Of a DNA stretch of 64,000 nucleotides, positions 1 to 9,748 are shown one piece after another (the first letter of the stretch is position 1; each line of letters begins with the position of its first letter). The stretch is from Flavobacterium sp. ACN6 (GTDB taxonomy: Bacteria > Bacteroidota > Bacteroidia > Flavobacteriales > Flavobacteriaceae). Where the stretch lies: positions 248,001 to 312,000 of the forward strand of contig NZ_MRCQ01000004.1 in the NCBI RefSeq assembly GCF_002304005.1. The letters run 5' to 3'. Both the position numbers and the translations under genes were made by a program. Under the pieces are notes generated by a model. The model saw only the letters and a program-made list of their open reading frames with translations, was not told where the DNA came from and did not search any database.

Positions 1-3000
1 CCTGAGGTGCATTTTCGTTAATTCCTCCAATTTTAATGATGTTATTATGTCCTGTTTGATTTTCTAAAACTTCATTTTTTTTCGAGTAAAAACTGATTCT
101 TCCATTGTCAACCGGGATACGAATATCTCTTGGAACAACAAAGCTAAATTCAAATTGCCCGTTGGTTACAGATGCATTTCCTCTAAAAATCGTTTCTCCT
201 AAAGTTTTGAATTGTATAGGAGGGCTGAAGCCGTCATTGTTTAACGTTGAATTTGTGATCATTTTATCGAAAATAGCAGTTGCTAATTCTCCGTTATAAT
301 TGCTTAAAAGAGTATTGTTTTCGTCTGTAATTTCTCCTGATATTTTAATTTTTGATAATGATTTTAAATCTGGTATCGGCTGCGAAATGGCAATATCATT
401 TACTTTTGTTAAATTAATTCGAGGTTTTGGTATGGCAAGCATTAAGGCGGGGTCACCTATATATACAACAACATTACTGGCAGAACTTGGTCTTTCGTTT
501 TTAGAAATTCTTAAAGACTCTGCAATGCTGTTGTATTGGTTGGAACCGTACGCAAGAAGATTTTTGCTGAGAATGTCATTAAAGTCCTCTGCGTTTGGCT
601 GTCCGATTTCTCGAATTGTTGTCAGCATCGAAATCGCGCCTCCTTTTGGATTCCAAAAAACGTATTCTCCAGCTGTAGGTCTTGTTGGATCGTCAAATCT
701 CGAAAATTCACAAGTAATGGTAATAAATAAAGGATATTTGTATTGATTGTTTAGGTTTTGACTGTCTGATTTTTCCCAAATTCGCTCACTCGCCAATCCG
801 TCTTCGCCGCCATGTCCCAAATAATTAAAAACTAATGCGCCTTTTTCAAAAGCATTAAAAAAATCGGTTCTTGCTTTTGGGTATCTGGCTCCGCCGGCAG
901 AAGCTTCTTGGGTGTAAGCGTCCAGCAGTATTTTTTCGATATTAAAAAAAGGCTTTTCGGTGGCAATTACATCTGCAAGGGAATTTTGACGGGACTGTAG
1001 TGTTTCGTCTCCAGATGTATCGGAATCATCGCTGATTAAAACAAAATTATTTCGCCAGTTTCCGTATGATTTTGCATCATGATATTCTAAAACTTTATTA
1101 ACCATTTCCTGAGCCTGCGCGTTATCTGAAACTAACATACGTCCAACGGCAATATCAATCCCGCTGAAAGGATAAGACACAATTCCTTCGTTTGTATCCA
1201 TAAGCCCAAAAAAATCATCAGAAGCGAATCCAGCTTCTCCAACTGTATTACTTGTTAGCGATTGATATATAGGTACGATATTGGTATTGTTGGAAATTCG
1301 GTCTTTGTAATCATAGGACGCATCGCCGAATAAATTTAAATATTTGATTCTTTTATCCGAAGAAAAAGCATTATCATAAACATACTTGACAAAATTCCTG
1401 ATCGCTGCAATATCTTGTTTTCCCGAAGAGAATTCCTGATAGATATTCTCTAGTGAAACCACTTTTACATTTATGTTCGAGTTGGTTCGATGAAAACTGG
1501 CTAATCTTTCTGCTTGAGAAATAAGGGATTTTGGTGATACGATTACATAATCAATATCCTGAAAAGCATTTTGGCTGTTTCTAAAAATGGTGCCTTTTAA
1601 GTTTTGATTTGCGATTTTAGACTGATTTTCCTTTAAAGGAGTATAAAAATCAGCAGGATCAATTGCGATGTATTTTCTAACTTCTCCTAAATTAGCTTTA
1701 AAGCTAAAAGTCGGCTGATTGGCATTTTCTATTTTTGATATATTATATAGGTCTGTTACATCCCAGATTTGAGTTACTCCAGATGCGTTTCCAAATGTGT
1801 AATTGACAACCCCAGCCACAGATCCCGCGTCATTATATTGAAATGCAAATTGTTTGCCTGTTCCTAGAAGTCTTCGTTTTGCAATTAAATTAATGTAATC
1901 CAGATAGCCTTTTGATCCTGGAACACCATTATTATTATAAGTAAGCTTTATTTTAATATTATCAGTACCTGTAAATGTTATGTTGGATGGCAGGCTTCCA
2001 TTATAGTATTTAGTGTCGGAGTTTGTTATTAAGGAGGGAAAACTTATGTTTCCAACATTTTGCCCATTTGCAGCAATTGTAAAAGAAGTAGAGGTAAAGG
2101 AGGCAGATGCTGTTCTTACTTCTATTTTTACGGGTATAGAAGTGTCAAGATTTGGGAAACTAAATGAAAATTCCTGTTCCTGATTAATGTCAAATGATTC
2201 CCCCAGCCATTGACGGCCCAAGTGAACGATATTGTTTTGATCGATTTCATGAAATTGATAGTCATCAAACGTGTTTAGTTCTAATGTACTGTTGGCTGTT
2301 GGCTGATTTAAGTTTTGAATCCTCTTTCCCTCAGTTCCTATGCTGGTTATATAATAATAGGAATTAGTGTCATATAAATTGACATTAGTCTGGCTTTCAG
2401 TGTTCCAGTTTTCTGTTCCCTCAGCATAAAAAAGAATATAATCTTCGTTGTTGAAAACTCCATCATTTTCGCCAATTACTTGAATTGCATTTTCGGTTAA
2501 ATCATCTGGATAGTATGAATTATTGGAAAGGGGAAGCATTCTGCCGCCATTTCCGTAGATTTTTATTCTTCTCGGATCAGTTTTAGAAGCATCAAAACCA
2601 AGGCTTTGTAAAAACGACCTGCTTATTTTATAAACACCTGATTTTTGAATGTAAAATCGGTACCAGTCTCCAGATGCCAAAACAGAATTTGAAATCGCAG
2701 CCGCTTTTTGAAAAGATGAAGTGCTGCCGGTTTTTGCGGCGGAACCATTTATAAAATAAGAAAATGATTTAATGCGTTTAAAGCTGTTTCCTTCTTTTAT
2801 TATTGGAGATAAAAAAAGAAAAACCTGTTTTAAATCTCTAGAATTTGTGATAAATAAAGATTCATTAGTCTTCTCAGGAATGTTTTCAACTGCTAAATCT
2901 CCTAAGTCAGTTCTGGAAACCTGTTCGTAAATTATGCTGCTAATTTGCACCGAACCGCTGTTTGAAATGTTTGTCTGGGTGATATTTTGGAGAAATGTTA

Positions 3001-3178
3001 TGCTTTTTTTTGTCATATCAAAGCGAAAACTGCTTCCTTCAAAATACGGAATTGTGATTTTATTTTCGCCGAAATTCACCTCTTTCTTATTTTGCCAATT
3101 GATCGTTACACTCCCATTTTGCTGAGAAAATGAAAGAATAGGGATCAGAAAAATATAGATGAGGATTGCCTGTTTCAT
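1..3178 (-). CDS. porU: PorU, type IX secretion system sortase (C-terminus cut by window edge)
   Basis: The reverse strand is open from an ATG at 3178 to the left edge, about 1059 codons without a stop. It starts with a signal peptide (MKQAILIYIFLIPILSFSQ). The peptidase C25 (gingipain) fold is visible: a GHGG motif with the likely catalytic His at residue 789 and an ITCEF motif with the likely Cys at 823. PorU cleaves the C-terminal sorting domains of type IX cargo at the outer membrane and attaches the cargo to the cell surface. Family members are near 1150-1300 residues, so roughly the last fifth lies outside the window. The gene diverges from gldJ, the known Flavobacterium arrangement. 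Confidence 0.93.
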   Translation of the reverse strand, partial: MKQAILIYIFLIPILSFSQQNGSVTINWQNKKEVNFGENKITIPYFEGSSFRFDMTKKSITFLQNITQTNISNSGSVQISSIIYEQVSRTDLGDLAVENIPEKTNESLFITNSRDLKQVFLFLSPIIKEGNSFKRIKSFSYFINGSAAKTGSTSSFQKAAAISNSVLASGDWYRFYIQKSGVYKISRSFLQSLGFDASKTDPRRIKIYGNGGRMLPLSNNSYYPDDLTENAIQVIGENDGVFNNEDYILFYAEGTENWNTESQTNVNLYDTNSYYYITSIGTEGKRIQNLNQPTANSTLELNTFDDYQFHEIDQNNIVHLGRQWLGESFDINQEQEFSFSFPNLDTSIPVKIEVRTASASFTSTSFTIAANGQNVGNISFPSLITNSDTKYYNGSLPSNITFTGTDNIKIKLTYNNNGVPGSKGYLDYINLIAKRRLLGTGKQFAFQYNDAGSVAGVVNYTFGNASGVTQIWDVTDLYNISKIENANQPTFSFKANLGEVRKYIAIDPADFYTPLKENQSKIANQNLKGTIFRNSQNAFQDIDYVIVSPKSLISQAERLASFHRTNSNINVKVVSLENIYQEFSSGKQDIAAIRNFVKYVYDNAFSSDKRIKYLNLFGDASYDYKDRISNNTNIVPIYQSLTSNTVGEAGFASDDFFGLMDTNEGIVSYPFSGIDIAVGRMLVSDNAQAQEMVNKVLEYHDAKSYGNWRNNFVLISDDSDTSGDETLQSRQNSLADVIATEKPFFNIEKILLDAYTQEASAGGARYPKARTDFFNAFEKGALVFNYLGHGGEDGLASERIWEKSDSQNLNNQYKYPLFITITCEFSRFDDPTRPTAGEYVFWNPKGGAISMLTTIREIGQPNAEDFNDILSKNLLAYGSNQYNSIAESLRISKNERPSSASNVVVYIGDPALMLAIPKPRINLTKVNDIAISQPIPDLKSLSKIKISGEITDENNTLLSNYNGELATAIFDKMITNSTLNNDGFSPPIQFKTLGETIFRGNASVTNGQFEFSFVVPRDIRIPVDNGRISFYSKKNEVLENQTGHNNIIKIGGINENAPQ

Positions 3179-3385
3179 TAGTTTAAAAAGCGAAATTTAA
3201 TTAAAAAATAATTAGTAAGTAAAAATATAGTATTTCATGTTACAGTAAATAATAAAAAGTATATTTTTGCGTTCGTAACTAAAGGTTATTTTCTGCTAAA
3301 AAACAGCAAAATAAAATTATTAGAACAGATGTTGCTAATTAAATGTTAATTATTATATTGCAGCACCTAAATTTATCACCTAAGA

Positions 3386-5077
3386 ATGAGTATGAAAGTA
3401 AACAAAATTGTAGCCTTGCCGTTAATGATGTCAATTGTATTGATGTTGGGCACGGCTAGTTGTAGCAAAAAATCTAGTTCCACTCAAGCTTCTAGAGCAA
3501 CTGGCTGGGATGTAGATAGTCAGAATGGAACTGCTGCTAGAAATGCAGGGAAAAAACAACAGGCTGGTCCTGGTTTGGTTTTTGTTGAAGGAGGTACGTT
3601 TACTATGGGTAAAGTACAGGATGATGTTATGCATGATTGGAATAACACACCAACTCAACAGCACGTTCAATCATTCTATATGGATGAAACCGAAGTTACG
3701 AACGGTATGTACTTAGAATACCTGGAATGGTTAAAGAAAGTTTTTCCGCCAACGGAAGAAAATTACAAAAATATTTACGAAGGAGCATCTCCGGATACCC
3801 TTGTATGGAGAAATCGTTTAGGTTATAACGAAACGATGACTAATAATTATTTAAGACATCCGTCTTATGCTAACTACCCAGTAGTTGGTGTTAACTGGAT
3901 TCAAGCTGTTGAATTTAGTAAGTGGAGAACTGACCGTGTAAACGAAGCGGTTCTTGAAAAAAGCGGATATCTTAAAAAAGGTGCTAAAACGCAAGACGTT
4001 AGTGCTGAAAGTTTGTTTAATACTGAAGCTTACTTAGCTTCTCCATCTACAACTTACGGTGGAAATGAAGAATTAGTATTAAAGAAAAATCCAAACGGAA
4101 AGAGAACTAAAGCAGGTAAAGATGGTGTAGTGCCAGAAGAGAAAAATGTTTACGCGCAACGTTCTTCTGGAATTATTTTACCAGAATACAGACTTCCTAC
4201 TGAAGCAGAATGGGAGTATGCAGCTGCTGCTGATGTTGGCCAAAGAGAATATAATATCTACAAAGGACAAAAGAAATATCCTTGGTCTGGAGATTACACA
4301 CGTTCTAACAAACGTAAAAATAAAGGTGATCAATTGGCTAACTTTAAACAAGGAAACGGTGATTACGGTGGAATTGCAGGATGGTCAGATGACGGAGCAG
4401 ATATTACAAATGCTGTGAAGAGTTATGCACCAAACGATTTCGGTCTTTATGATATGGCAGGAAACGTTGCAGAATGGGTTGCCGATGTTTACAGACCTAT
4501 TATTGATAATGAAGCAAATGATTTCAACTACTATAGAGGTAATCAATACGCTAAAAACAAAATTGGTAAAGACGGTAAACTTGAAATCGTTTCAACAGCA
4601 TCTATTAAATATGATACTTTAAGTAATGGTAAAGTAGTTGCTAGAAACCTTCCTGGAGAAATTGCTCAGGTTCCGGTTGACGATCAAGAAACGTATTTAA
4701 GACAAAACTTCAGTACAAGTGATAATATCAACTATAGAGATGGTGATAAACAATCTTCAAGATATTTTGACTTTGGAGATTCTGAGTCAGGATCTAAAAC
4801 TGATCAAGCAATGTACAACTCTCCTAAACATAATGTTACAACAGACAGTTTAGGTAAGATGATTAGAAAATATGATAACTCTAGTAAACGTACTACTTTA
4901 ATCGATGATAAAGTAAGAGTTTACAAAGGAGGTTCTTGGAGAGATAGAGCATATTGGTTAGATCCAGCTCAAAGAAGATATTTCCCTCAAGATATGGCAA
5001 CTGATTATATTGGTTTCAGATGTGCAATGTCTAGAGTTGGTTCAAAAGCTGAAAAGAGAAAATCTCCTAGAAACTAA
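3386..5077 (+). CDS. gldJ: GldJ, gliding motility lipoprotein
   Basis: This 563-residue lipoprotein has a type II signal ending in a TASC lipobox (Cys near residue 27). It has a formylglycine-generating-enzyme/sulfatase-modifying fold: a VEGGTFTMG motif near residue 66, RLPTEAEWEYAA in the middle, and GGSWRD...GFRC at the C-terminus. The FGE active-site cysteine pair is not evident, as expected for the structural Gld members. GldJ belongs to the gliding/type IX secretion machinery (GldK and GldJ type proteins) on the periplasmic side of the outer membrane. Length and position beside porU match the F. johnsoniae gene. A possible -7 box (TATTTTTG) lies at 3262-3269. Confidence 0.93.
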   Translation: MSMKVNKIVALPLMMSIVLMLGTASCSKKSSSTQASRATGWDVDSQNGTAARNAGKKQQAGPGLVFVEGGTFTMGKVQDDVMHDWNNTPTQQHVQSFYMDETEVTNGMYLEYLEWLKKVFPPTEENYKNIYEGASPDTLVWRNRLGYNETMTNNYLRHPSYANYPVVGVNWIQAVEFSKWRTDRVNEAVLEKSGYLKKGAKTQDVSAESLFNTEAYLASPSTTYGGNEELVLKKNPNGKRTKAGKDGVVPEEKNVYAQRSSGIILPEYRLPTEAEWEYAAAADVGQREYNIYKGQKKYPWSGDYTRSNKRKNKGDQLANFKQGNGDYGGIAGWSDDGADITNAVKSYAPNDFGLYDMAGNVAEWVADVYRPIIDNEANDFNYYRGNQYAKNKIGKDGKLEIVSTASIKYDTLSNGKVVARNLPGEIAQVPVDDQETYLRQNFSTSDNINYRDGDKQSSRYFDFGDSESGSKTDQAMYNSPKHNVTTDSLGKMIRKYDNSSKRTTLIDDKVRVYKGGSWRDRAYWLDPAQRRYFPQDMATDYIGFRCAMSRVGSKAEKRKSPRN

Positions 5078-5098
5078 GATTTAGAAATTCAAGTATAA

Positions 5099-5150
5099 AA
5101 AAATTCCAAATTCCAAAAGCTGCATATTCAGTCTGGAATTTGGAATTTTT
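5099..5150 (+). terminator. Stem-loop terminator after gldJ
   Basis: Inverted arms of the type AAATTCCAAATTCC and GGAATTTGGAATTT flank an 18-nt loop and are followed by a T-rich tract. The stem uses the TTCCAAATTCCAA word that recurs in other intergenic regions of this window. Confidence 0.75.
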
Positions 5151-5195
5151 TTATTGTTTTTTTTCTATTTTTATCATCTATTAAAAAAATTATAA

Positions 5196-6482
5196 ATGAA
5201 TATTCAAGACATTCATAACTTGTTTTTACAATGCAGTTCTCTTTCTATAGATACAAGGAAGATTGAAAAGAATTCAATGTTTTTTGCTATCAAAGGAGAG
5301 AATTTTGATGCCAATACTTTTGCTAAAGATGCACTGGATTTAGGTGCTTTATTTGTTGTTATTGATAATGAATCTTACTTTATTGATGAGAGAACTATTT
5401 TGGTTCAAAATAGTTTAGAAACACTTCAAGAGTTAGCCAAGTTTCACCGTACTTATTTAGGACTCCCAATTGTTGCATTGACAGGAAGTAATGGAAAGAC
5501 AACAACAAAAGAATTAATAAATGTAGTGTTGTCAAAAAAGTTTAAAACAAAAGCTACAATCGGTAACTTAAACAATCATATTGGAGTGCCATTAACGCTG
5601 CTTTCCTTTACAAAAGAAACCGAGATTGGAATTGTAGAAATGGGCGCTAACCACCAGAAAGAAATTGAATTTTTGTGCCAAATAGCACAGCCAGATTTTG
5701 GTTATATAACTAATTTTGGTAAGGCTCATTTAGAAGGTTTTGGCGGTGTTGAAGGTGTGATTGCGGGTAAAAGTGAAATGTACCAATACTTGAATGCTAA
5801 TCAAAAAACTGTTTTCGTAAATCTTGAAGATCCTATTCAGGTCGAGAAATCAAAAGATATTAAATCTTTTACTTTTGGTGTGAATAAAGAAAATTCAGAT
5901 TTAAATATTCAAGAAATAACAGCAAACCCATTTGTTGCTATTAACTACGATAATTTTGTAATTGAATCGCACTTAATAGGACTTTACAATGCAAACAATA
6001 TCAATGCAGCTGTTGCTGTTGGTAAATATTTTGAAGTTTCAGAAAGCGATATTAAGAGTGCTGTCGAAAATTATATTCCTGCTAACAATAGATCTCAGAT
6101 GATGCAAAAAGGCTCAAATGAGATCATCTTAGATGCTTATAATGCGAATCCGAGTAGTATGGCCGTGGCAATTACTAATTTTCTTCAATTGGATAAGAAT
6201 AATAAAATTATGATTCTTGGCGATATGTTTGAATTAGGAAATGAGAGCTTATACGAACACAAAGTTATTGTTGATTCTTTGGCAGAACAAACTCAAGCAT
6301 TATGTTTTTTGATTGGAAAAGCGTTTTGTGCTAATCAGATTGAGAAGGATAACTTACTGTTTTTTGAAACCTTTGATTCATTAGCAGAATATCTGAAAAA
6401 TTATAAATTCGATTCAAATATTATTTTAATAAAAGGTTCTAGAGGTATGGCTTTAGAGCGAACTTTAGAATATATTTCATAA
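5196..6482 (+). CDS. murF: MurF, UDP-N-acetylmuramoyl-tripeptide--D-alanyl-D-alanine ligase
   Basis: This 428-residue Mur ligase catalyses the ATP-dependent addition of D-Ala-D-Ala to UDP-MurNAc-tripeptide, the last cytoplasmic step of the peptidoglycan precursor. The N-terminal Mur ligase domain contains STDTR-like substrate residues (SIDTRK near 17-22). The central domain has the P-loop TGSNGKTTTKE at 96-106. The C-terminal domain has an LDAYNANPSSM motif, typical of MurF rather than MurC/D/E. Length is normal. The ATG at 5196 directly precedes a conserved N-terminus. It lies 118 nt after gldJ, separated by a terminator, so it is probably transcribed independently. Confidence 0.95.
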   Translation: MNIQDIHNLFLQCSSLSIDTRKIEKNSMFFAIKGENFDANTFAKDALDLGALFVVIDNESYFIDERTILVQNSLETLQELAKFHRTYLGLPIVALTGSNGKTTTKELINVVLSKKFKTKATIGNLNNHIGVPLTLLSFTKETEIGIVEMGANHQKEIEFLCQIAQPDFGYITNFGKAHLEGFGGVEGVIAGKSEMYQYLNANQKTVFVNLEDPIQVEKSKDIKSFTFGVNKENSDLNIQEITANPFVAINYDNFVIESHLIGLYNANNINAAVAVGKYFEVSESDIKSAVENYIPANNRSQMMQKGSNEIILDAYNANPSSMAVAITNFLQLDKNNKIMILGDMFELGNESLYEHKVIVDSLAEQTQALCFLIGKAFCANQIEKDNLLFFETFDSLAEYLKNYKFDSNIILIKGSRGMALERTLEYIS

Positions 6483-6483
6483 A

Positions 6484-6523
6484 AAAAACAAAGCCATTTG
6501 ATACGTCAAATGGCTTTGTTTTT
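6484..6523. terminator. Bidirectional terminator between convergent murF and the regulator gene
   Basis: A perfect 16-bp stem (AAACAAAGCCATTTGA and its complement) closes a 4-nt loop (TACG), with A-runs before and T-runs after. It can terminate both converging genes. Confidence 0.85.
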
Positions 6524-9404
6524 AAATAGTCATTAAGAATCCAATTAGGTTTTCTTTCTTATTTAAACCTAGTTTCTTTCTCAAACGGTAACGCGCGAGT
6601 TCGACTCCTCCCGTTGAAATGTTCATGATTTCGGCTATTTCTTTAGTAGACATATTCATTAATAAATAAGTAGATAAGTCTAATTCTCTTGGAGAGATAG
6701 TTGGATACTGCCCTTTAAGTCGTTTTAAAAACTCAAAATGAACATTCTTAATGTGCTTTTCTAAGTCTTTCCAGCTTTTATCTGTATTAACTTCTTTTAC
6801 GATGCTTTTATGGAGTTTGCTAAACTCAGATTTAGTGCTGTCGTCTAATATATTAGTGTCAATGTCTTTAAGTTTATGAATGATTCCATTAAGGACTTTG
6901 TTCTTTTTTACAACTTGTAGCGAATTGTTTACTAGCTCTTTATCTTTTGCTAAGATCTTAATTTGAAGTTTGTCATTTTTTAGTTTTTCGATTTCTTTTT
7001 CCAGATCATGCTGTTCGTGCCTGATCTTCGATTCTTTTTCTAGATACAATCGTCGTTGTTCAATTGTTTCGTAATACCTGTTTTTTCTAATTTTCAGTTT
7101 GATTCTAATAGAGATTAAGTATGCTCCTAATAAAATCATGATAAGGTAAAATAAGTAAGCAAGGAAATGCCTGTACCATGGTGGAGAAACTGTAAATTCA
7201 ACTTCGGAAATATTAGATTCGATCCCATAGCTGTTTCGGGCCTTTAATTTCATCACATAATTTCCTTCTCTCAAATTGGTGTATTCTTTTATTGAAGTTG
7301 AAGACCAGCCTCTCCAGTTTTCTTCGAAAGGCTCCAATTTATATGAATACATTACATTTTCCTGATTTTCGTATGTTGGCGAAGCAAAGGTAAATTTTAC
7401 GCGGTTAGACTTATATGGTATACTGTACGATTCTGTTTTAGTGATTAAATTACCTGTCAAAATGGTATCTCCTGGGAAAGAAAAACTTTCAATGAAAGCT
7501 TTCGGTTTCGTCATGAATGTATTGGGTACGGTAGAGTTGTAATGTGTTAAACGATCTGTTAATCCTATAAAAATGTTTTGAGGATCAATAGTGTTTACTG
7601 ATATATAGTTGTTTACTAAATTACCGGTTAAATTTGAAAATATAGCTTGTTTCTTAGAATAGGTTCCGTTTTGATTTTTGACTAATACTCCAAGAGATTC
7701 ATTAAATGCGTACCATAAATTTCCGTAAGGATCTTCAATTAATGTATTGATAGTTGGAATTCCTTTAAATAAACCAGTAATCTTTTTATCTTCAAAGAAA
7801 GCCTCTTGTTCAACAGAATATCTGAAAAAATGATTTTTGACTTGAAAATAAACCTTGTTATTAATGTTTTGTAAGCTGTTTATTCCTCCTTTGTATTTTT
7901 CGGAGATATTGGTATATTTTTTCATAAAATCGAATCTCTTCAAGTCGTCTGATAACTTAACTTGATATAAAAACGGATTTTTCTTGAGCCATAAATAATT
8001 TTCGTCGATTTCTACAGAAAAGTTATTTGTAGTTTCATCAAACCCTTTTACTTGATGCAGATAGTCGTAACCAGTTGAAGATTTTTTGAAAACAGAAAAT
8101 CCGTTATAGCTTTCTCCGATAATATAATTTTCATGATTCGGAATTTTTTTGAATCCGAAATATCCTTTATTATCTAATATTTTCGAAACTCTATTTTTTT
8201 CAATTATCAAAGCCCCGCTATTACTAGCACAAACCAGCACATTGTTTAAAACTTGAATATTCCAAACTTGAGAAATTGTCCCTTCAACCCTTGTAAACGG
8301 ACTGTCTTTAAAAGATTTTTCCCAAGGATGATAGAATAGACCTTGATTGGTGGCCACATACAAATTACCTTCAAATGTTGTTGAAGCATATACGGTTCCT
8401 ATATTATAGCTGTAATCAAAATAAGAAAATGGAGAGTTCTCGTTTATAAACGTAATACCATTGTCAAGTCCAAGCCATATATTGTTTTTATTGTCAATAA
8501 ATGAAGCTAGGATTGTGTTATTCTGAAGCCCTTTCTGCCTGTTTAAATGCTGAATTATCTTTCCGTTTAAATCACAAATAATGGCACCATCTAAGACAGA
8601 ATTAAGGACTATAAATTTGTTCTTGATGATAGATCCGCCTAGAGATGTATTTTTTTTGACAAAATCATTTGCTTCCGTTGTCCAAGGTTTTATTGTGCCA
8701 TTTTCAGATATGAAAAGACCTTTTTCTAAAGTTGCATATAATAATCTATTATTGGGAAGAGGGAAAAGAGACCAGATTTCTTTATCGTTAAAAAAAGTTG
8801 TGCCTTTGACTGCGGTTAATCTTCTGTTTTTGTATTCCAGTACACCAAGAGTTTTATCCTGAAAATAGAGGTGATTGTCTACTAAAAATGAAAACTGGAA
8901 TTTATGTGGTGCATTTAAAGTGGTTATCTTTTCGTTTTTTAGAAAAAATACTTTTGAGAAAGATTGAAAGATGATTTCTCCATTAAATAGGTGAATTCTC
9001 CAGATAAGATTAATGTTTTCTTTGTCGATTGGACTTAATAAATTGTATAACGAATGATACTGTAAGATACCTTTTGCATCAATTTTAAAATATCCGAATT
9101 CGTTATTTCCTCCAACGAATATTCTGCCGGCAGCATCAATTTTTAAACTTCTAATTTCAGATTTATTGGGTAATGAATATTTGTGCCAGTTCGAACCGTC
9201 AAACTGAATTAAACCGCTGTTGTTGGCAAAGTAGATATTTCCGTTTTTGTCTTGGTCTATACTCCAGTTTTGAGTGCCGCCTTTATATTCAGATCTTTTA
9301 TAGTTTTTAATATCGGGAATTCCAATGTTCTTTACTTGTGAAAAACTGATGTTTTGTATGAAAAATAGTAATACAAGTGTAAAAGGTCTAACTATGAATT
9401 TCAT
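6522..9404 (-). CDS. Membrane-anchored PUL regulator: beta-propeller, Y_Y_Y domain, LuxR-type HTH
   Basis: This 960-residue protein starts with a signal peptide (cleavage near FSQ, residue 23). About 600 residues of two-component-regulator propeller repeats follow, with motifs such as DKNGNIYFA and GNLWYAF. Next come a Y_Y_Y-type domain (about 660-735), one transmembrane helix (about 745-765), a long coiled coil (about 770-840) and a C-terminal LuxR/GerE helix-turn-helix (about 903-958, SPRELDLSTYLL...TKEIAEIM). No histidine-kinase or receiver domain is visible. It would therefore sense a periplasmic ligand and act on DNA directly from the inner membrane. It diverges from the first susC gene, so it is probably the activator of this glucan locus. 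That role is inferred from position and architecture. Confidence 0.85.
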   Translation of the reverse strand: MKFIVRPFTLVLLFFIQNISFSQVKNIGIPDIKNYKRSEYKGGTQNWSIDQDKNGNIYFANNSGLIQFDGSNWHKYSLPNKSEIRSLKIDAAGRIFVGGNNEFGYFKIDAKGILQYHSLYNLLSPIDKENINLIWRIHLFNGEIIFQSFSKVFFLKNEKITTLNAPHKFQFSFLVDNHLYFQDKTLGVLEYKNRRLTAVKGTTFFNDKEIWSLFPLPNNRLLYATLEKGLFISENGTIKPWTTEANDFVKKNTSLGGSIIKNKFIVLNSVLDGAIICDLNGKIIQHLNRQKGLQNNTILASFIDNKNNIWLGLDNGITFINENSPFSYFDYSYNIGTVYASTTFEGNLYVATNQGLFYHPWEKSFKDSPFTRVEGTISQVWNIQVLNNVLVCASNSGALIIEKNRVSKILDNKGYFGFKKIPNHENYIIGESYNGFSVFKKSSTGYDYLHQVKGFDETTNNFSVEIDENYLWLKKNPFLYQVKLSDDLKRFDFMKKYTNISEKYKGGINSLQNINNKVYFQVKNHFFRYSVEQEAFFEDKKITGLFKGIPTINTLIEDPYGNLWYAFNESLGVLVKNQNGTYSKKQAIFSNLTGNLVNNYISVNTIDPQNIFIGLTDRLTHYNSTVPNTFMTKPKAFIESFSFPGDTILTGNLITKTESYSIPYKSNRVKFTFASPTYENQENVMYSYKLEPFEENWRGWSSTSIKEYTNLREGNYVMKLKARNSYGIESNISEVEFTVSPPWYRHFLAYLFYLIMILLGAYLISIRIKLKIRKNRYYETIEQRRLYLEKESKIRHEQHDLEKEIEKLKNDKLQIKILAKDKELVNNSLQVVKKNKVLNGIIHKLKDIDTNILDDSTKSEFSKLHKSIVKEVNTDKSWKDLEKHIKNVHFEFLKRLKGQYPTISPRELDLSTYLLMNMSTKEIAEIMNISTGGVELARYRLRKKLGLNKKENLIGFLMTI

Positions 9405-9748
9405 AAAATTTTAAATGTATTTTTATTAGAAATGCGTAATAATGTTGTTCTATTGTTGATTTTTCAATCTGAATGAATCTATTTTTTTAAATTATTTTTA
9501 ATTTACAACGATGTAGTTGATATTAAAGCAATGTAATATACGTTTTTTTTAATTAACATTTTTATAACAAAATTTTATCAAAGCTAAAATACAGTAAATT
9601 AATTAATTAAATAAAAAATGTTGTGTTTTTGTAGTGTAAGAATATTTATGTTGAAGTGTTTTTGTAAAGAATTTTAATTCTACTTTCTTAAAATTTAACA
9701 TTATAATTGCATTAAATTACTAATTAATTAACCAAAATTTTTAGAAAA
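9405..9748 (+). promoter_or_regulatory. Divergent regulator/susC intergenic region with paired repeats
   Basis: This 344-nt AT-rich region holds no gene. Two copies of GTGTTTTTGTA lie at 9623-9633 and 9656-9666, 33 nt apart start to start. The second begins 93 nt before the susC ATG. A TATAATTGCA box (near 9711-9720) and a conserved leader (TAATTAATTAACCAAAATTT, then TTAGAAAAATG) follow. The same layout occurs before the second susC at 16540-16666, so it is probably the operator and promoter of the locus. Confidence 0.65.

Noticed and set aside
300..746. Forward 148-codon open frame at the left end
   Set aside because: It lies wholly antisense to porU, which has clear catalytic motifs on the other strand. 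The residues show no family pattern.
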